Of a DNA stretch of 64,000 nt, positions 17,863 through 26,061 are shown piece after piece. Position 1 is the first letter of the stretch; the number at the start of each line of letters is the position of its first letter. The stretch comes from Sphingomonas dokdonensis. GTDB taxonomy: Bacteria > Pseudomonadota > Alphaproteobacteria > Sphingomonadales > Sphingomonadaceae. The position numbers and the translations under genes are program-made. The notes beneath the pieces are model-generated. The model made no database searches. It had not been told where the DNA came from and worked only from the letters and a program-made list of their open reading frames with translations. The stretch covers positions 868,001 through 932,000 of the forward strand of contig NZ_NBBI01000001.1 of the NCBI RefSeq assembly GCF_002197685.1, read 5' to 3'.

Positions 17863-19072
17863 CCGGCTCTGGAGGCGCGTTCGTCGGCGGGCGGAGCACC
17901 ACCGTAACACGCGTTCCTTCGCCGACCCGGCTGACGATATCGAGCCGGCCGCGGTGGCGCTCGACGATATGCTTGACGATCGCGAGGCCGAGGCCGGTGC
18001 CGCCCACCGAGCGACTGCGGCCCGGATCGACGCGATAGAACCGCTCGGTCAGGCGGGGCAGATGCTCTGGCGGAATGCCTTCGCCCTGATCCGCCACGAC
18101 GAGGCGCACCGCGTCCGGCTCCCGCACGATCGAGACGCGCACGGGCGTGCCGGGCTGGCCATATTTCATGGCGTTGCCGATCAGATTGTGGAGCAGCTGC
18201 GACAATTGCGTGCGATCACCCATGACGGGAATGACGCCGGTGTCGTGCTCCAGGATGATGTCGCGCCCGCGGCCGTCATGCGCCTGCGCCAGTTCGGCAT
18301 GGGTTTCGTCGACCAGTGCGCCAAGGTCCACGGTGTCCGCCGGAGCGCGATATTTTTCTGCCTCGATGCGCGAGAGGCTCATCAGGTCGTCGACCAGCCG
18401 CTGCATCCGCCGCGCCTCGTCGAAGACGATCTTCAGAAAGCGCGCGCGGATCGCGGGATCTTCGCCCGCCGCGTCGGACAGCGTTTCCACATAGCCGAGG
18501 ATCGACGCCAGCGGCGTGCGCAGTTCGTGACTGGCATTGGCCACGAAATCGACACGCATCCGCTCCGCCGCGTGGCTGCCGCTGCGATCGGCGAGATGGA
18601 CGAGGCGGCGACCATCGCCGATCGGCGCGATCTGCATTTCCCATCGCTGCGACGGCGAGCCAAGCCCGGTCAGCGCGACCGGCCCGCCGCCGCCCTGATC
18701 GGCTAGAAGCCCCGAAGCCGCCGGGTGCCGAATGGCGGTGCGGGCGTCCTCGCCGATCACATGCGCGCCGAGCAATGCGCGTGCCGCCGCATTGGCCGTG
18801 ACGATGCGCGGGCCGGACAGGATCAGCACAGGCTCCGCCAGCGCGTCCAGCACCGGCTCGAGCGTGAGCAGGGGGGCGGCTGCGGCCGCGGGCGCGACCG
18901 CATCGGGACCGTCGCTTCGGCCCGCGACGCAGGCAAGGACTGCGGCAACACCGCCGGCGATGCTGACGATGACGAGGTCCGCGCCCGCGCCGATCAGTCC
19001 GAGAATAAGGGCGGTAACGGCAACGATGCCGAGGGCGGTCCAGCCGCGTACAGACATAAACTGGCTCATCAT
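17855..19072 (-). CDS. phoR: Phosphate regulon sensor histidine kinase PhoR
   Basis: PhoR phosphorylates PhoB at low phosphate. With the ATG at 19072 (one of two tandem ATGs; a later one at 19057 is possible) it has 405 residues. Two hydrophobic helices at the N-terminus (about 8-50) are followed by a degenerate PAS-like region, then HisKA with His182 in NASHELRTPL and an HATPase domain with the N box GNAMKYG, DQGEGIP and GGTGLGLAIVKH. It heads the phoR-pstSCAB-phoU-phoB operon and is divergent from the HPr-rel-A cluster. Confidence 0.93.
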   Translation of the reverse strand: MMSQFMSVRGWTALGIVAVTALILGLIGAGADLVIVSIAGGVAAVLACVAGRSDGPDAVAPAAAAAPLLTLEPVLDALAEPVLILSGPRIVTANAAARALLGAHVIGEDARTAIRHPAASGLLADQGGGGPVALTGLGSPSQRWEMQIAPIGDGRRLVHLADRSGSHAAERMRVDFVANASHELRTPLASILGYVETLSDAAGEDPAIRARFLKIVFDEARRMQRLVDDLMSLSRIEAEKYRAPADTVDLGALVDETHAELAQAHDGRGRDIILEHDTGVIPVMGDRTQLSQLLHNLIGNAMKYGQPGTPVRVSIVREPDAVRLVVADQGEGIPPEHLPRLTERFYRVDPGRSRSVGGTGLGLAIVKHIVERHRGRLDIVSRVGEGTRVTVVLRPPTNAPPEPVS

Positions 19073-19243
19073 CCTGGACACAGGGTCGTTTGCGCTACGG
19101 TCGTTCGGGGTTTGAGCGTCGCACGGGTGATTGTCCATCCCGCGCAATCCAGCGCCCGATCGTCCCATCGCGGCACGGGGCATGTCGCGCTTCTTGTGCC
19201 CGCGTTAGGATTATGGAAGGGCGTTGTGCGAGAAAGAGGCCCC

Positions 19244-19645
19244 ATGACCGATCCCATCGATCACGATCAGCCGGCGCAGCCGCAGCGCCGTCGCGCGCTG
19301 CGCATCGGCGCGGTGGGCGCCGTGGCGGTTGTTTCGATCCGGCCTGCCATGGCGCAGGCCTATGGCTCGGTGCTGACCTGCGAAATTCCGGTGCCCGATC
19401 CCGGTCGCGCCGGTAGCTATATCGATGCCGCTGGACAACTCGTGCCGGCCGGAACGCAGGGCGCCTTCGCACCGCCCGGCCGCCCGCTGAAAGGCGAAGA
19501 CGTACGGCGCGCGCTTGCCACCGGCGGCAATCTGCCGGGCGTCGATTACGACCGCAGCCGCGCCTATTTGAAATATGTGCAGAACCTGCGCAGCGGAACG
19601 ACCGGCTTCACCTGTTTCGCTTCACTCCAGATGCCGCGGCGCTGA
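19244..19645 (+). CDS. Small Tat-signal exported protein, HPr-rel-A cluster
   Basis: This 133-residue product starts at ATG 19244 with an AAGAGG ribosome site. Residues 15-38 look like a twin-arginine signal: QRRRALRIG, then a short hydrophobic run and AMAQA as a likely cleavage site. The mature part, about 95 residues, has only two cysteines (46 and 124), is Gly/Pro/Tyr-rich and ends FTCFASLQMPRR. I recognise no domain. It sits three bases before the PqqD-like gene, so it belongs to the four-gene operon. It is the natural candidate substrate or effector of that system, which is inference. Confidence 0.72.
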   Translation: MTDPIDHDQPAQPQRRRALRIGAVGAVAVVSIRPAMAQAYGSVLTCEIPVPDPGRAGSYIDAAGQLVPAGTQGAFAPPGRPLKGEDVRRALATGGNLPGVDYDRSRAYLKYVQNLRSGTTGFTCFASLQMPRR

Positions 19646-19648
19646 TCG

Positions 19649-19912
19649 GTGAGCGCGACGCGCTATCGCGCGCCGCCGGCCGCCGATGTGGTGTTGGCCG
19701 ATCTGGACGAACTGGTGGCGGTGTTCCACCGCGCCTCCGGCATCACGCATCTGGTCGCCCCTCCAGTGCCGGATCTGCTCGCGGCTATGGCTGCGCGCTG
19801 GTTAACGCTGGACGATCTGGAGCGAGAATTCGAACTGGTCGACGGTGATCGCGACGGGCTTGCGGCGATGCTGGACGAGATGGCGATCGCGGGGCTGATC
19901 GAGCGGGCATGA
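19649..19912 (+). CDS. PqqD-family peptide chaperone, HPr-rel-A system
   Basis: The 87-residue protein starts with GTG at 19649. It has the winged-helix layout of PqqD/RRE proteins: an N-terminal strand pair, HLVAPPVPDLLAAM, then LTLDDLEREFEL and a C-terminal helix ending in LIERA. PqqD-like domains hold precursor peptides for modifying enzymes in RiPP pathways. Stand-alone members next to an HprK-related kinase define the HPr-rel-A group. It overlaps the kinase start by four bases (ATGA), so the two are coupled. The peptide partner is unknown. Confidence 0.82.
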   Translation: MSATRYRAPPAADVVLADLDELVAVFHRASGITHLVAPPVPDLLAAMAARWLTLDDLEREFELVDGDRDGLAAMLDEMAIAGLIERA

Positions 19913-20757
19913 GGCACAGCTTTCACGTTCGGGTGGGGCCGGTCAGCTTCCGCATCGGATCGGCGTGGCCCGAACCGATCCGCCAGCTGCGCGCGCTGTA
20001 CCGCGACTATCCGCAGGATGTAGGCGTGCCGGACTTCACCGTTCGGTTGGCGCCGAGCCGCCCCTGGCGCCGCTGGGTACGCCCGTCGGTGATGATCGAG
20101 GGCGACTACGTGATCCCTGATGCCGCGCCGCTGCCGGTCGCACATGGGCTGCTCGCTGCCGAGATGGGCATGAACCTGCAGATGGCGATGGGGCAGCGAC
20201 GCTTTCTGCTGCTGCACGCGGCAGCCGTGGCGCGCGACGACCGTGCCATCGTGATGACCGGCGAGTCCGGCGCCGGCAAGTCGACGCTGGCCGCGCTGCT
20301 CCAGGCGCGCGGATGGCGGCTGATGGCCGACGAGTTCGTGCTGCTGGAGCCGAGTTCCGGCCTGATCCATCCGTTTCCGCGCCCCGTCAGCCTGAAGAAC
20401 GGCGCCATCGATGTCGCTGCGGCAGCCTTTCCAGACGCGCACTGGGGGCCGCTGATGCGTGATACGCCAAAGGGGGCGATCCGCCATCTGGTGCCCATGC
20501 CTGATGGGCTTGCCGCTGGCGAGCAGCCGGCGCGGCCGGTATTGTTGCTTTTTCCTCGCTTCGGCCTGGCGGCGGAGCAACGACCGGTGGGGGCGGGGGA
20601 AGCATTCGTGCGCTTGACGCAGGCCTCCACCAATTACGTCATCCTTGGTGAACGTGGTTTTGCTGCCCTGACCGGCCTGGTGCGCGGCGTAACGCGCGCG
20701 GCGATCGATTATCCGGACGTGGAAACGGCCGCGACGATGATCGAGGCATTGTGGTGA
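19909..20757 (+). CDS. HprK-related kinase A
   Basis: This 282-residue protein is distantly related to HPr kinase/phosphorylase. It has an N-terminal beta-rich domain (1-90), a P-loop GESGAGKST at 118-126, and LMADEFVLLE in place of the SDD motif. It lacks the EVRGLG signature of true HPr kinases, so HPr is probably not its substrate. Related kinases next to PqqD-like and nucleotidyltransferase proteins phosphorylate peptide substrates in some lasso-peptide clusters (PadeK/ThcoK type). Its stop overlaps the GTG of the next gene. The substrate is unknown. Confidence 0.87.
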   Translation: MRHSFHVRVGPVSFRIGSAWPEPIRQLRALYRDYPQDVGVPDFTVRLAPSRPWRRWVRPSVMIEGDYVIPDAAPLPVAHGLLAAEMGMNLQMAMGQRRFLLLHAAAVARDDRAIVMTGESGAGKSTLAALLQARGWRLMADEFVLLEPSSGLIHPFPRPVSLKNGAIDVAAAAFPDAHWGPLMRDTPKGAIRHLVPMPDGLAAGEQPARPVLLLFPRFGLAAEQRPVGAGEAFVRLTQASTNYVILGERGFAALTGLVRGVTRAAIDYPDVETAATMIEALW

Positions 20758-21809
20758 CGCCCGCCCGCACCTTGGCAGCGCTGCTCGTCGATCCGGCTGG
20801 CGCGCAGGCGCTGAATGATGCGGATTGGACCGGCGTGCTCGCCGTTGCCCGCGCCGAGCAGTTGATCGGTACGCTTGCGGCCCGGCTGGACGGCCTCGAT
20901 GTGCCGACACGGGTGCGCGCCGTGTTGGCGGACGCCAGCGCGACGGCGCTCGAAGGGCGGCGGCAAGCATTGTGGGAGGCCGAAATGGCGCGGCGCGCGC
21001 TGCGCGACGCGGACGCGCCGGTGATCCTGTTGAAGGGCACCGCCTTTGCGGCGGCGGGCCTTGATGCCGGACAAGGACGGTCGATCGGCGACCTCGATAT
21101 TCTGGTGCCGCACGCAAGCCTCGCCGCCGTGGAGGAGGCCCTGCTTGCGCACGGCTGGATGTGGGTGAAGCCCGACCCTTACGACGACGCCTATTACCGG
21201 CAGTGGATGCATGAGCTGCCGCCGCTGATCCATCCGGAGCGAGACCGGATGATCGATGTGCATCACACCATTTTGCCGCCGACCGCGCGGATCACGCCCG
21301 ATGCCGCCAAACTGATCGCGCGGGCGGTGCCGCTTGCAAATGGTCTAGCCATGCTGAGCCCGCCCGACATGGTCGTTCATGCGGCGATCCACCTGTTCGG
21401 TGATGGCGATCTCAGCGGTGGCCTGCGCAATCTGTGGGATATCGACCGGCTGCTGCGCGAATTCAGCGAGAACGATGGCGACTTCTGGATCGCGCTGTCC
21501 GCGGCGGCCGTCGAACATGAGGCGGCGGCTGTCGTCGCCCGCGCCGTTCGGCTCTCGCATGATCTGTTCGCCACGCCGGTGCCGGACGCTTGGGCGAAAC
21601 TGAGCACGGTGGATCATTGGTACCGGCGGCGATTGCTGGCGCGCGACGGCTGGGGTCGCGCGACCCGACCGGCGACGCGGCTCGCCTTTTACGTGCGCTC
21701 GCACTGGCTGCGGATGCCGCCAGCGATGCTGGCACGGCATCTGTGGATCAAATGGCGGAAGACTGCCGGCGACCGCGAACCACCGCCACCACCAGCAGAA
21801 CGCCGATGA
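20754..21809 (+). CDS. NTP_transf_5-type nucleotidyltransferase family protein
   Basis: This 351-residue protein starts at the GTG overlapping the kinase stop (20754); GTG 20751 is the alternative. The nucleotidyltransferase core is clear: ILLKGTAFA at 91-99 and the metal-binding GDLDILV at 112-118, followed by HPERDRMIDVHH and a helical C-terminal half. NTP_transf_5 proteins occur in RiPP and capsule loci, and no nucleotide acceptor is established here. The 3' end overlaps the convergent VanZ-like gene by 62 bases. Confidence 0.85.
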   Translation: MTPARTLAALLVDPAGAQALNDADWTGVLAVARAEQLIGTLAARLDGLDVPTRVRAVLADASATALEGRRQALWEAEMARRALRDADAPVILLKGTAFAAAGLDAGQGRSIGDLDILVPHASLAAVEEALLAHGWMWVKPDPYDDAYYRQWMHELPPLIHPERDRMIDVHHTILPPTARITPDAAKLIARAVPLANGLAMLSPPDMVVHAAIHLFGDGDLSGGLRNLWDIDRLLREFSENDGDFWIALSAAAVEHEAAAVVARAVRLSHDLFATPVPDAWAKLSTVDHWYRRRLLARDGWGRATRPATRLAFYVRSHWLRMPPAMLARHLWIKWRKTAGDREPPPPPAERR

Positions 21810-22107
21810 TCACCGCCGTATCGGCAACCCAGTCCATGATGTCGCAATCGCGATGCAGCGCCGGGATCGACTGAACCACCTCGATCATCGCGCCGAGAAA
21901 CGACAGCCGCTCACCGATGCGTAGCAGCGGCGTGCTCGGGTAAGCAGCAACGGACAGGATCGTGAGGGTGCCGAACGCGAGCATGTGCCGGTATTTGTCG
22001 TTGTCGATCGGCACCTCTGGCGGATTCGGCAGCAGCGCCATGGTGAGGACGACGACGCCGGTGATGGCGAGTAGGAGGCGCCAGAAGGCGGGGGGCAACA
22101 GCCTCAT
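21748..22107 (-). CDS. VanZ-like membrane protein
   Basis: This is a 119-residue protein with four hydrophobic segments and the VanZ-type loop motifs DKYRHMLAFG near residue 37 and IEVVQSIPALHRDCDIMDWVAD near residue 75. VanZ-like proteins are small membrane proteins, some linked to glycopeptide tolerance or envelope modification, and most lack a known role. The ATG at 22107 overlaps the gph stop, so it is translated after phosphoglycolate phosphatase. The last 62 bases are antisense to the nucleotidyltransferase gene. Confidence 0.82.
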   Translation of the reverse strand: MRLLPPAFWRLLLAITGVVVLTMALLPNPPEVPIDNDKYRHMLAFGTLTILSVAAYPSTPLLRIGERLSFLGAMIEVVQSIPALHRDCDIMDWVADTAVIIGVLLVVAVVRGRRQSSAI

Positions 22108-22775
22108 CCCAGTCGCTCCAATGCGGGCAGCAGATCGTCGAAATGGTCAATGATCGCTTCCGCTCCCAGTTCCTCCACCGGCTGCATCAGAAAACCGAAG
22201 CGGCAGGCGATTGCGGGAATGCCGGCGGCGTGCGCTGCGGCGACATCAAAGATCGAATCGCCGACGAACGCGGCGCGTCCGCCGCCCGATTGCTCGATCA
22301 TCGCGCGGATCGGGGCGGGCGAGGGTTTGCTGTTTCCCGGCCCAAGGGTGTCACCGCCGATCATGCACGACAGGCGGTCGAGCAGGCCGACATCGCGCAG
22401 CACATCGTGCGCGAACCCCTCCAGCTTGTTGGTCACCACCGCAACCTTCACGCCGCGGGCCTTCAGGGCATCCAGTGCCGCGACGGCGCCGGGGTAGGGG
22501 CCCGTGTGAACCGACAGATTGCGCGCGTAATAGTCAAGCAGGACGCGGTGCAGCCGATCCAGCAACGCCTCATCCGCCCCACCGGTCGCCGCCAGGCCCT
22601 GTGCCAGCATGTGCCGCGCGCCGCCGCCGATCATCGGCTTGATGGCATCGACGCTCAGCGGTGGGCGATCCGCCTGCGCAAGCGCGTGGTTCACCGCGGC
22701 GGCTAGGTCTCCGCTGGTGTCGAGAAGCGTGCCGTCGAGATCGAAACCGACGATTTCAAAAGGAAATGGCTGCAT
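22104..22775 (-). CDS. gph: Phosphoglycolate phosphatase (HAD family)
   Basis: This is a HAD hydrolase of 223 residues from ATG 22775, which follows AAAGG-poor sequence. Motif I is FDLDGTLLDT, motif II VVTNK, motif III has the Lys in GNSKPSPAP, and motif IV is FVGDSIFD. The helical cap lies between motifs I and II, as in Gph/PGP proteins that hydrolyse 2-phosphoglycolate made during DNA repair. Substrate specificity is the usual annotation for this subfamily and is not proved by sequence. It is divergent from glmU, with 60 bases between starts. Confidence 0.87.
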   Translation of the reverse strand: MQPFPFEIVGFDLDGTLLDTSGDLAAAVNHALAQADRPPLSVDAIKPMIGGGARHMLAQGLAATGGADEALLDRLHRVLLDYYARNLSVHTGPYPGAVAALDALKARGVKVAVVTNKLEGFAHDVLRDVGLLDRLSCMIGGDTLGPGNSKPSPAPIRAMIEQSGGGRAAFVGDSIFDVAAAHAAGIPAIACRFGFLMQPVEELGAEAIIDHFDDLLPALERLG

Positions 22776-22792
22776 CGTCGCGCGGGGTGGCC

Positions 22793-22814
22793 GCTTGCTA
22801 TGGAAATGGCAAGC
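22793..22814. promoter_or_regulatory. Inverted repeat in the gph-glmU divergent gap
   Basis: GCTTGC and GCAAGC flank a ten-base AT-richer spacer in the middle of the 60-base divergent region. This could be an operator covering one or both promoters. There is no known binding protein to assign it to. Confidence 0.3.
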
Positions 22815-22835
22815 ATGTGATGGCAAGGCCGCGCC

Positions 22836-24191
22836 ATGACGCACCGTCCCCTCGCCGTAATCGTGCTGGCCGCCGGCAAAGGCACGCGGATGAAGTCCGC
22901 GCGGCACAAGGTGCTGCACCCGATCGCCGGCAAGCCGATGCTGCGTCACCTGCTGGACAGCGCAGCCGGGCTGAAGCCGGTGAAGACGGTGGTGGTGGTC
23001 GGTGCCGGGCGCGAGCAGGTGGAGGCGGCCGTCGCGCCGCTAGGCGTCAGCGTGGCGCATCAGGCGGAGCAGCTTGGCACCGGGCACGCGGTGGCGCAGG
23101 CGGCTGACGCGTTGCAGGGTTTCACCGGTGACGTGCTGATTCTGTATGGCGACGTGCCGCTGGTTTCGCCGGAGACGATGGAGCGGATGGTCGCGCGCCT
23201 GCACGAGGCGGATGCGCCGGCCGTGGTCGTGCTTGGCTTTCGTCCGAGCGATCCCGGCGCCTATGGTCGGATCATTGCCGACGCGGACGGCCGCATTGGC
23301 AAGATGGTCGAGTTCAAGGACGCGACCGCTGAGGAGCGTGCCGTCGACCTGTGCAATTCGGGGCTGATGGCCGTAGCGGGCGAGGATCTGTTCGCGCTGC
23401 TGGACCGGGTCGGCAACGACAATGCGGCGGGCGAATATTACCTGCCCGATATCGTGATGCTCGCCGCGGCGGACGGGCGTGCGTCCGCCGTGATCGAGAC
23501 GACCGCCGGCGAAGTCGCCGGGGTGAACAGCCGGGCGGAGCTTGCGGTGGTGGAAGAGGCGTGGCAGCAGGCACGGCGCCAACAGGCGATGGCGGACGGC
23601 GCGAGCCTGGTGGCGCCTGACACCGTCTGGTTCAGCCATGATACGGTGATCGGCCGCGACGTCACGATCGAACCAAATGTGATCTTCGGGCCGGGCGTGA
23701 CGATCGCCGACGATGTGACGATCCACGCCTTCAGCCATCTGGAGGGCGCGCAAGTCGCCGCTGATGCATCCGTCGGACCTTACGCCCGGCTGCGCCCCGG
23801 GGCGGTGATGGAGCGCGGCTCGCGCGTCGGCAATTTTGTCGAAATGAAGAAGGCCCGGTTGGGCGAGGGGGCGAAGGCCAACCACCTGACCTATCTTGGT
23901 GATGCCGAAATCGGCGCCAAGGCCAATATCGGCGCGGGAACGATTACCTGCAATTACGACGGCTTTTTCAAGTACAGGACGGTGATCGGAGCAGGCGCGT
24001 TTGTGGGTTCGAACTCGGCACTCGTCGCGCCCGTCACGATCGGCGAGGGCGCGATCGTGGGGGCAGGGTCGACCATCACCGCCGATGTGCCGGCGGACGC
24101 GCTGGCGCTCGTCCGACCACCGCAGACCAGCAAGTCCGGCTGGGCAGAGCGTTTCCGCAAGCTGATGCGTGCGCGTAAGGAAGCAAAGTAA
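22836..24191 (+). CDS. glmU: Bifunctional GlcN-1-P acetyltransferase / UDP-GlcNAc pyrophosphorylase GlmU
   Basis: GlmU makes UDP-GlcNAc for peptidoglycan and lipid A. The 451-residue protein has the uridylyltransferase domain first (LAAGKGTRMKS at 11-21, YGDVPL, and Asn in CNSGLMAV). The left-handed beta-helix acetyltransferase domain follows (hexapeptides from about 255), with the acetyl-transfer His in KANHLTYLGD and the CoA-site block ITCNYDG. It is full length. Its TAA is directly followed by the glmS ATG, giving a two-gene amino-sugar operon. Confidence 0.97.
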   Translation: MTHRPLAVIVLAAGKGTRMKSARHKVLHPIAGKPMLRHLLDSAAGLKPVKTVVVVGAGREQVEAAVAPLGVSVAHQAEQLGTGHAVAQAADALQGFTGDVLILYGDVPLVSPETMERMVARLHEADAPAVVVLGFRPSDPGAYGRIIADADGRIGKMVEFKDATAEERAVDLCNSGLMAVAGEDLFALLDRVGNDNAAGEYYLPDIVMLAAADGRASAVIETTAGEVAGVNSRAELAVVEEAWQQARRQQAMADGASLVAPDTVWFSHDTVIGRDVTIEPNVIFGPGVTIADDVTIHAFSHLEGAQVAADASVGPYARLRPGAVMERGSRVGNFVEMKKARLGEGAKANHLTYLGDAEIGAKANIGAGTITCNYDGFFKYRTVIGAGAFVGSNSALVAPVTIGEGAIVGAGSTITADVPADALALVRPPQTSKSGWAERFRKLMRARKEAK

Positions 24192-26009
24192 ATGTGTGGA
24201 ATTGTTGGTATCATGGGCGGCGAGCCAGTCGCTGATCGGTTGCTCGACGGGCTCAAGCGGCTTGAATATCGCGGCTACGATTCGGCGGGCATCTGCACGA
24301 TCCATGACGATCGGTTCGATCGTCGCCGCGCGCCGGGCAAGCTGAAGAATCTGGCGCAGCGCCTGGCCGAAGAGCCCTTGGCCGGGATGGCCGGCATTGC
24401 GCACACGCGCTGGGCGACGCACGGCGCACCGACCGAGGACAATGCGCACCCGCATATCGTTGGCGACGTGGTGGTGGTCCACAATGGCATCATCGAGAAC
24501 TTCAAGCCGCTGCGGGACGAACTGATCGCACAGGGACGCGAGTTTCGCAGCCAGACCGACACCGAAGTGGTCGCGCACCTGATCGCCCGGGAGATCGAGA
24601 ATGGCGCGGCGCCACGCGCGGCGCTGGCGACGGTGCTGCCGATGCTGCACGGCGCCTTCGCGCTGGGCGTGATGGTGCGCACACATCCCGATCTGCTGCT
24701 CGGCGCACGGCTCGGCGCGCCGCTGACGGTGGGCTATGGCGATGGCGAGAACTATTTGGGGTCCGATGCGCTCGCACTGGCGCCGCTGACCCAGCGTATC
24801 GCGTATCTGGAAGAAGGTGACTGGGTCGCGATCACGCGCGAGGCCGTGGAGATCTACGACCGCGACAACAATGCGGTGACGCGGCCGATCGTCAACTCCG
24901 GCGCGTCGGGCCAGTTGATCGACAAGGGCAATCACCGGCACTTCATGCAAAAGGAGATCTACGAGCAGCCGGTCGTCGTGGCGCAGACGCTGCGTTCGTA
25001 CCTGCGGCCGCTCGAATCCAAGGTCGCGCTGCCGGACATGGATTTCGATCTGTCGGCAATCGAGCGCGTCGCCATCGTGGCGTGCGGTACGGCGAGCTAT
25101 GTCGGGATGATCGGCAAATACTGGATCGAGCAGCTTGCACGGGTGCCTGTCGAGGTCGATGTGGCGAGCGAATATCGTTATCGTGATCCGGTGCTGCTGC
25201 CCAACACCCTGGGCATCGTGATCTCGCAGTCTGGCGAGACCGCTGATACGCTCGCCGCGCTGCGGCACATGCGCGCGGCAGGTGTGACGACCGCAGGCAT
25301 CATCAACGTGCCGACGAGCTCGATGGCGCGCGAGGTCGATCTGCTGATGCCAACCCACGCGGGGCCGGAAATCGGCGTCGCCTCGACCAAGGCGTTTACC
25401 TGCCAGCTTGCCGTGATGGCGGCATTCGCGGCCAATCTGGCGCGTGCAAAGGGCCGGTTGGGCGACGAGGCGGATGTGGTGCAGCAACTGCAGCAGGTGC
25501 CCGAGGCGATGAGTGAAGCGCTGGGGCATGACGGTGACATCGAAGCCATGGCGCCCAAGATCGCCGCGGCACGCGACGTCCTCTATTTGGGGCGTGGCCC
25601 GGAGTTTCCGCTGGCGCTTGAGGGTGCGCTGAAACTGAAGGAAATCAGCTACATCCACGCCGAAGGTTATGCCTCGGGTGAAATGAAGCACGGGCCGATC
25701 GCGTTGATCGACGAAGCCGTGCCGCTGATCGTCATCGCCCCCTCCGGCCCGTTGTTCGACAAGACCGTCAGCAACATGCAGGAGGCGCAGGCGCGCGGCG
25801 CACAGGTGGTGCTGATCTCCGATGCCGAGGGCATTGCGCAGGCGGGTGAGAACACCATCGCGACGATTGAGATGCCAAAGGTTGCGCCGTTAATCGCGCC
25901 CCTGGTCTATGCAGTGCCGGTTCAGTTGCTTGCCTACCACGTGGCAGTCGCGAAGGGCACCGACGTCGATCAGCCGCGCAATCTGGCGAAGTCCGTCACC
26001 GTGGAGTGA
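24192..26009 (+). CDS. glmS: Glutamine-fructose-6-phosphate aminotransferase GlmS
   Basis: GlmS makes glucosamine-6-phosphate from fructose-6-phosphate and glutamine, feeding GlmU. The 605-residue protein begins MCGIVGIMGG, so Cys2 becomes the N-terminal glutaminase nucleophile. The glutaminase domain has HTRWATHG and HNGIIENF, and the two SIS isomerase domains include SQSGETADT, STKAFTCQL and a C-terminal KSVTVE. No leader long enough for a glmS ribozyme exists, because the start abuts glmU. Confidence 0.97.
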   Translation: MCGIVGIMGGEPVADRLLDGLKRLEYRGYDSAGICTIHDDRFDRRRAPGKLKNLAQRLAEEPLAGMAGIAHTRWATHGAPTEDNAHPHIVGDVVVVHNGIIENFKPLRDELIAQGREFRSQTDTEVVAHLIAREIENGAAPRAALATVLPMLHGAFALGVMVRTHPDLLLGARLGAPLTVGYGDGENYLGSDALALAPLTQRIAYLEEGDWVAITREAVEIYDRDNNAVTRPIVNSGASGQLIDKGNHRHFMQKEIYEQPVVVAQTLRSYLRPLESKVALPDMDFDLSAIERVAIVACGTASYVGMIGKYWIEQLARVPVEVDVASEYRYRDPVLLPNTLGIVISQSGETADTLAALRHMRAAGVTTAGIINVPTSSMAREVDLLMPTHAGPEIGVASTKAFTCQLAVMAAFAANLARAKGRLGDEADVVQQLQQVPEAMSEALGHDGDIEAMAPKIAAARDVLYLGRGPEFPLALEGALKLKEISYIHAEGYASGEMKHGPIALIDEAVPLIVIAPSGPLFDKTVSNMQEAQARGAQVVLISDAEGIAQAGENTIATIEMPKVAPLIAPLVYAVPVQLLAYHVAVAKGTDVDQPRNLAKSVTVE

Positions 26010-26020
26010 ACGGCCTGCCG

Positions 26021-26050
26021 GGGCGGCATGCATCCGTAGGATGGCCGCCC
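26021..26050. terminator. Strong hairpin between convergent glmS and DUF2147 genes
   Basis: GGGCGGC pairs with GCCGCCC and, inside it, CATCC pairs with GGATG around a GTA loop; an ATG bulge separates the two stems. It lies 11 bases past the glmS stop and 12 before the DUF2147 stop, the right place for a shared terminator. There is no clear U tract on either side. Confidence 0.55.
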
Positions 26051-26061
26051 TGCTTGCCCGA

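Noticed and set aside
19244..21809. Complete lasso-peptide cluster
   Set aside because: No asparagine-synthetase-like cyclase, no transglutaminase-like leader protease and no short precursor with a typical leader are present; only the tailoring-type parts match.
24130..24192. glmS ribozyme leader
   Set aside because: The glmS ATG directly follows the glmU stop, leaving no leader, and the ribozyme is a Gram-positive feature.
23040..25691. Very long open frame (883 codons) antisense to glmU and glmS
   Set aside because: High third-position GC opens antisense frames across both well-identified genes; the translation is Arg/His/Asp-rich with no domain or signal.
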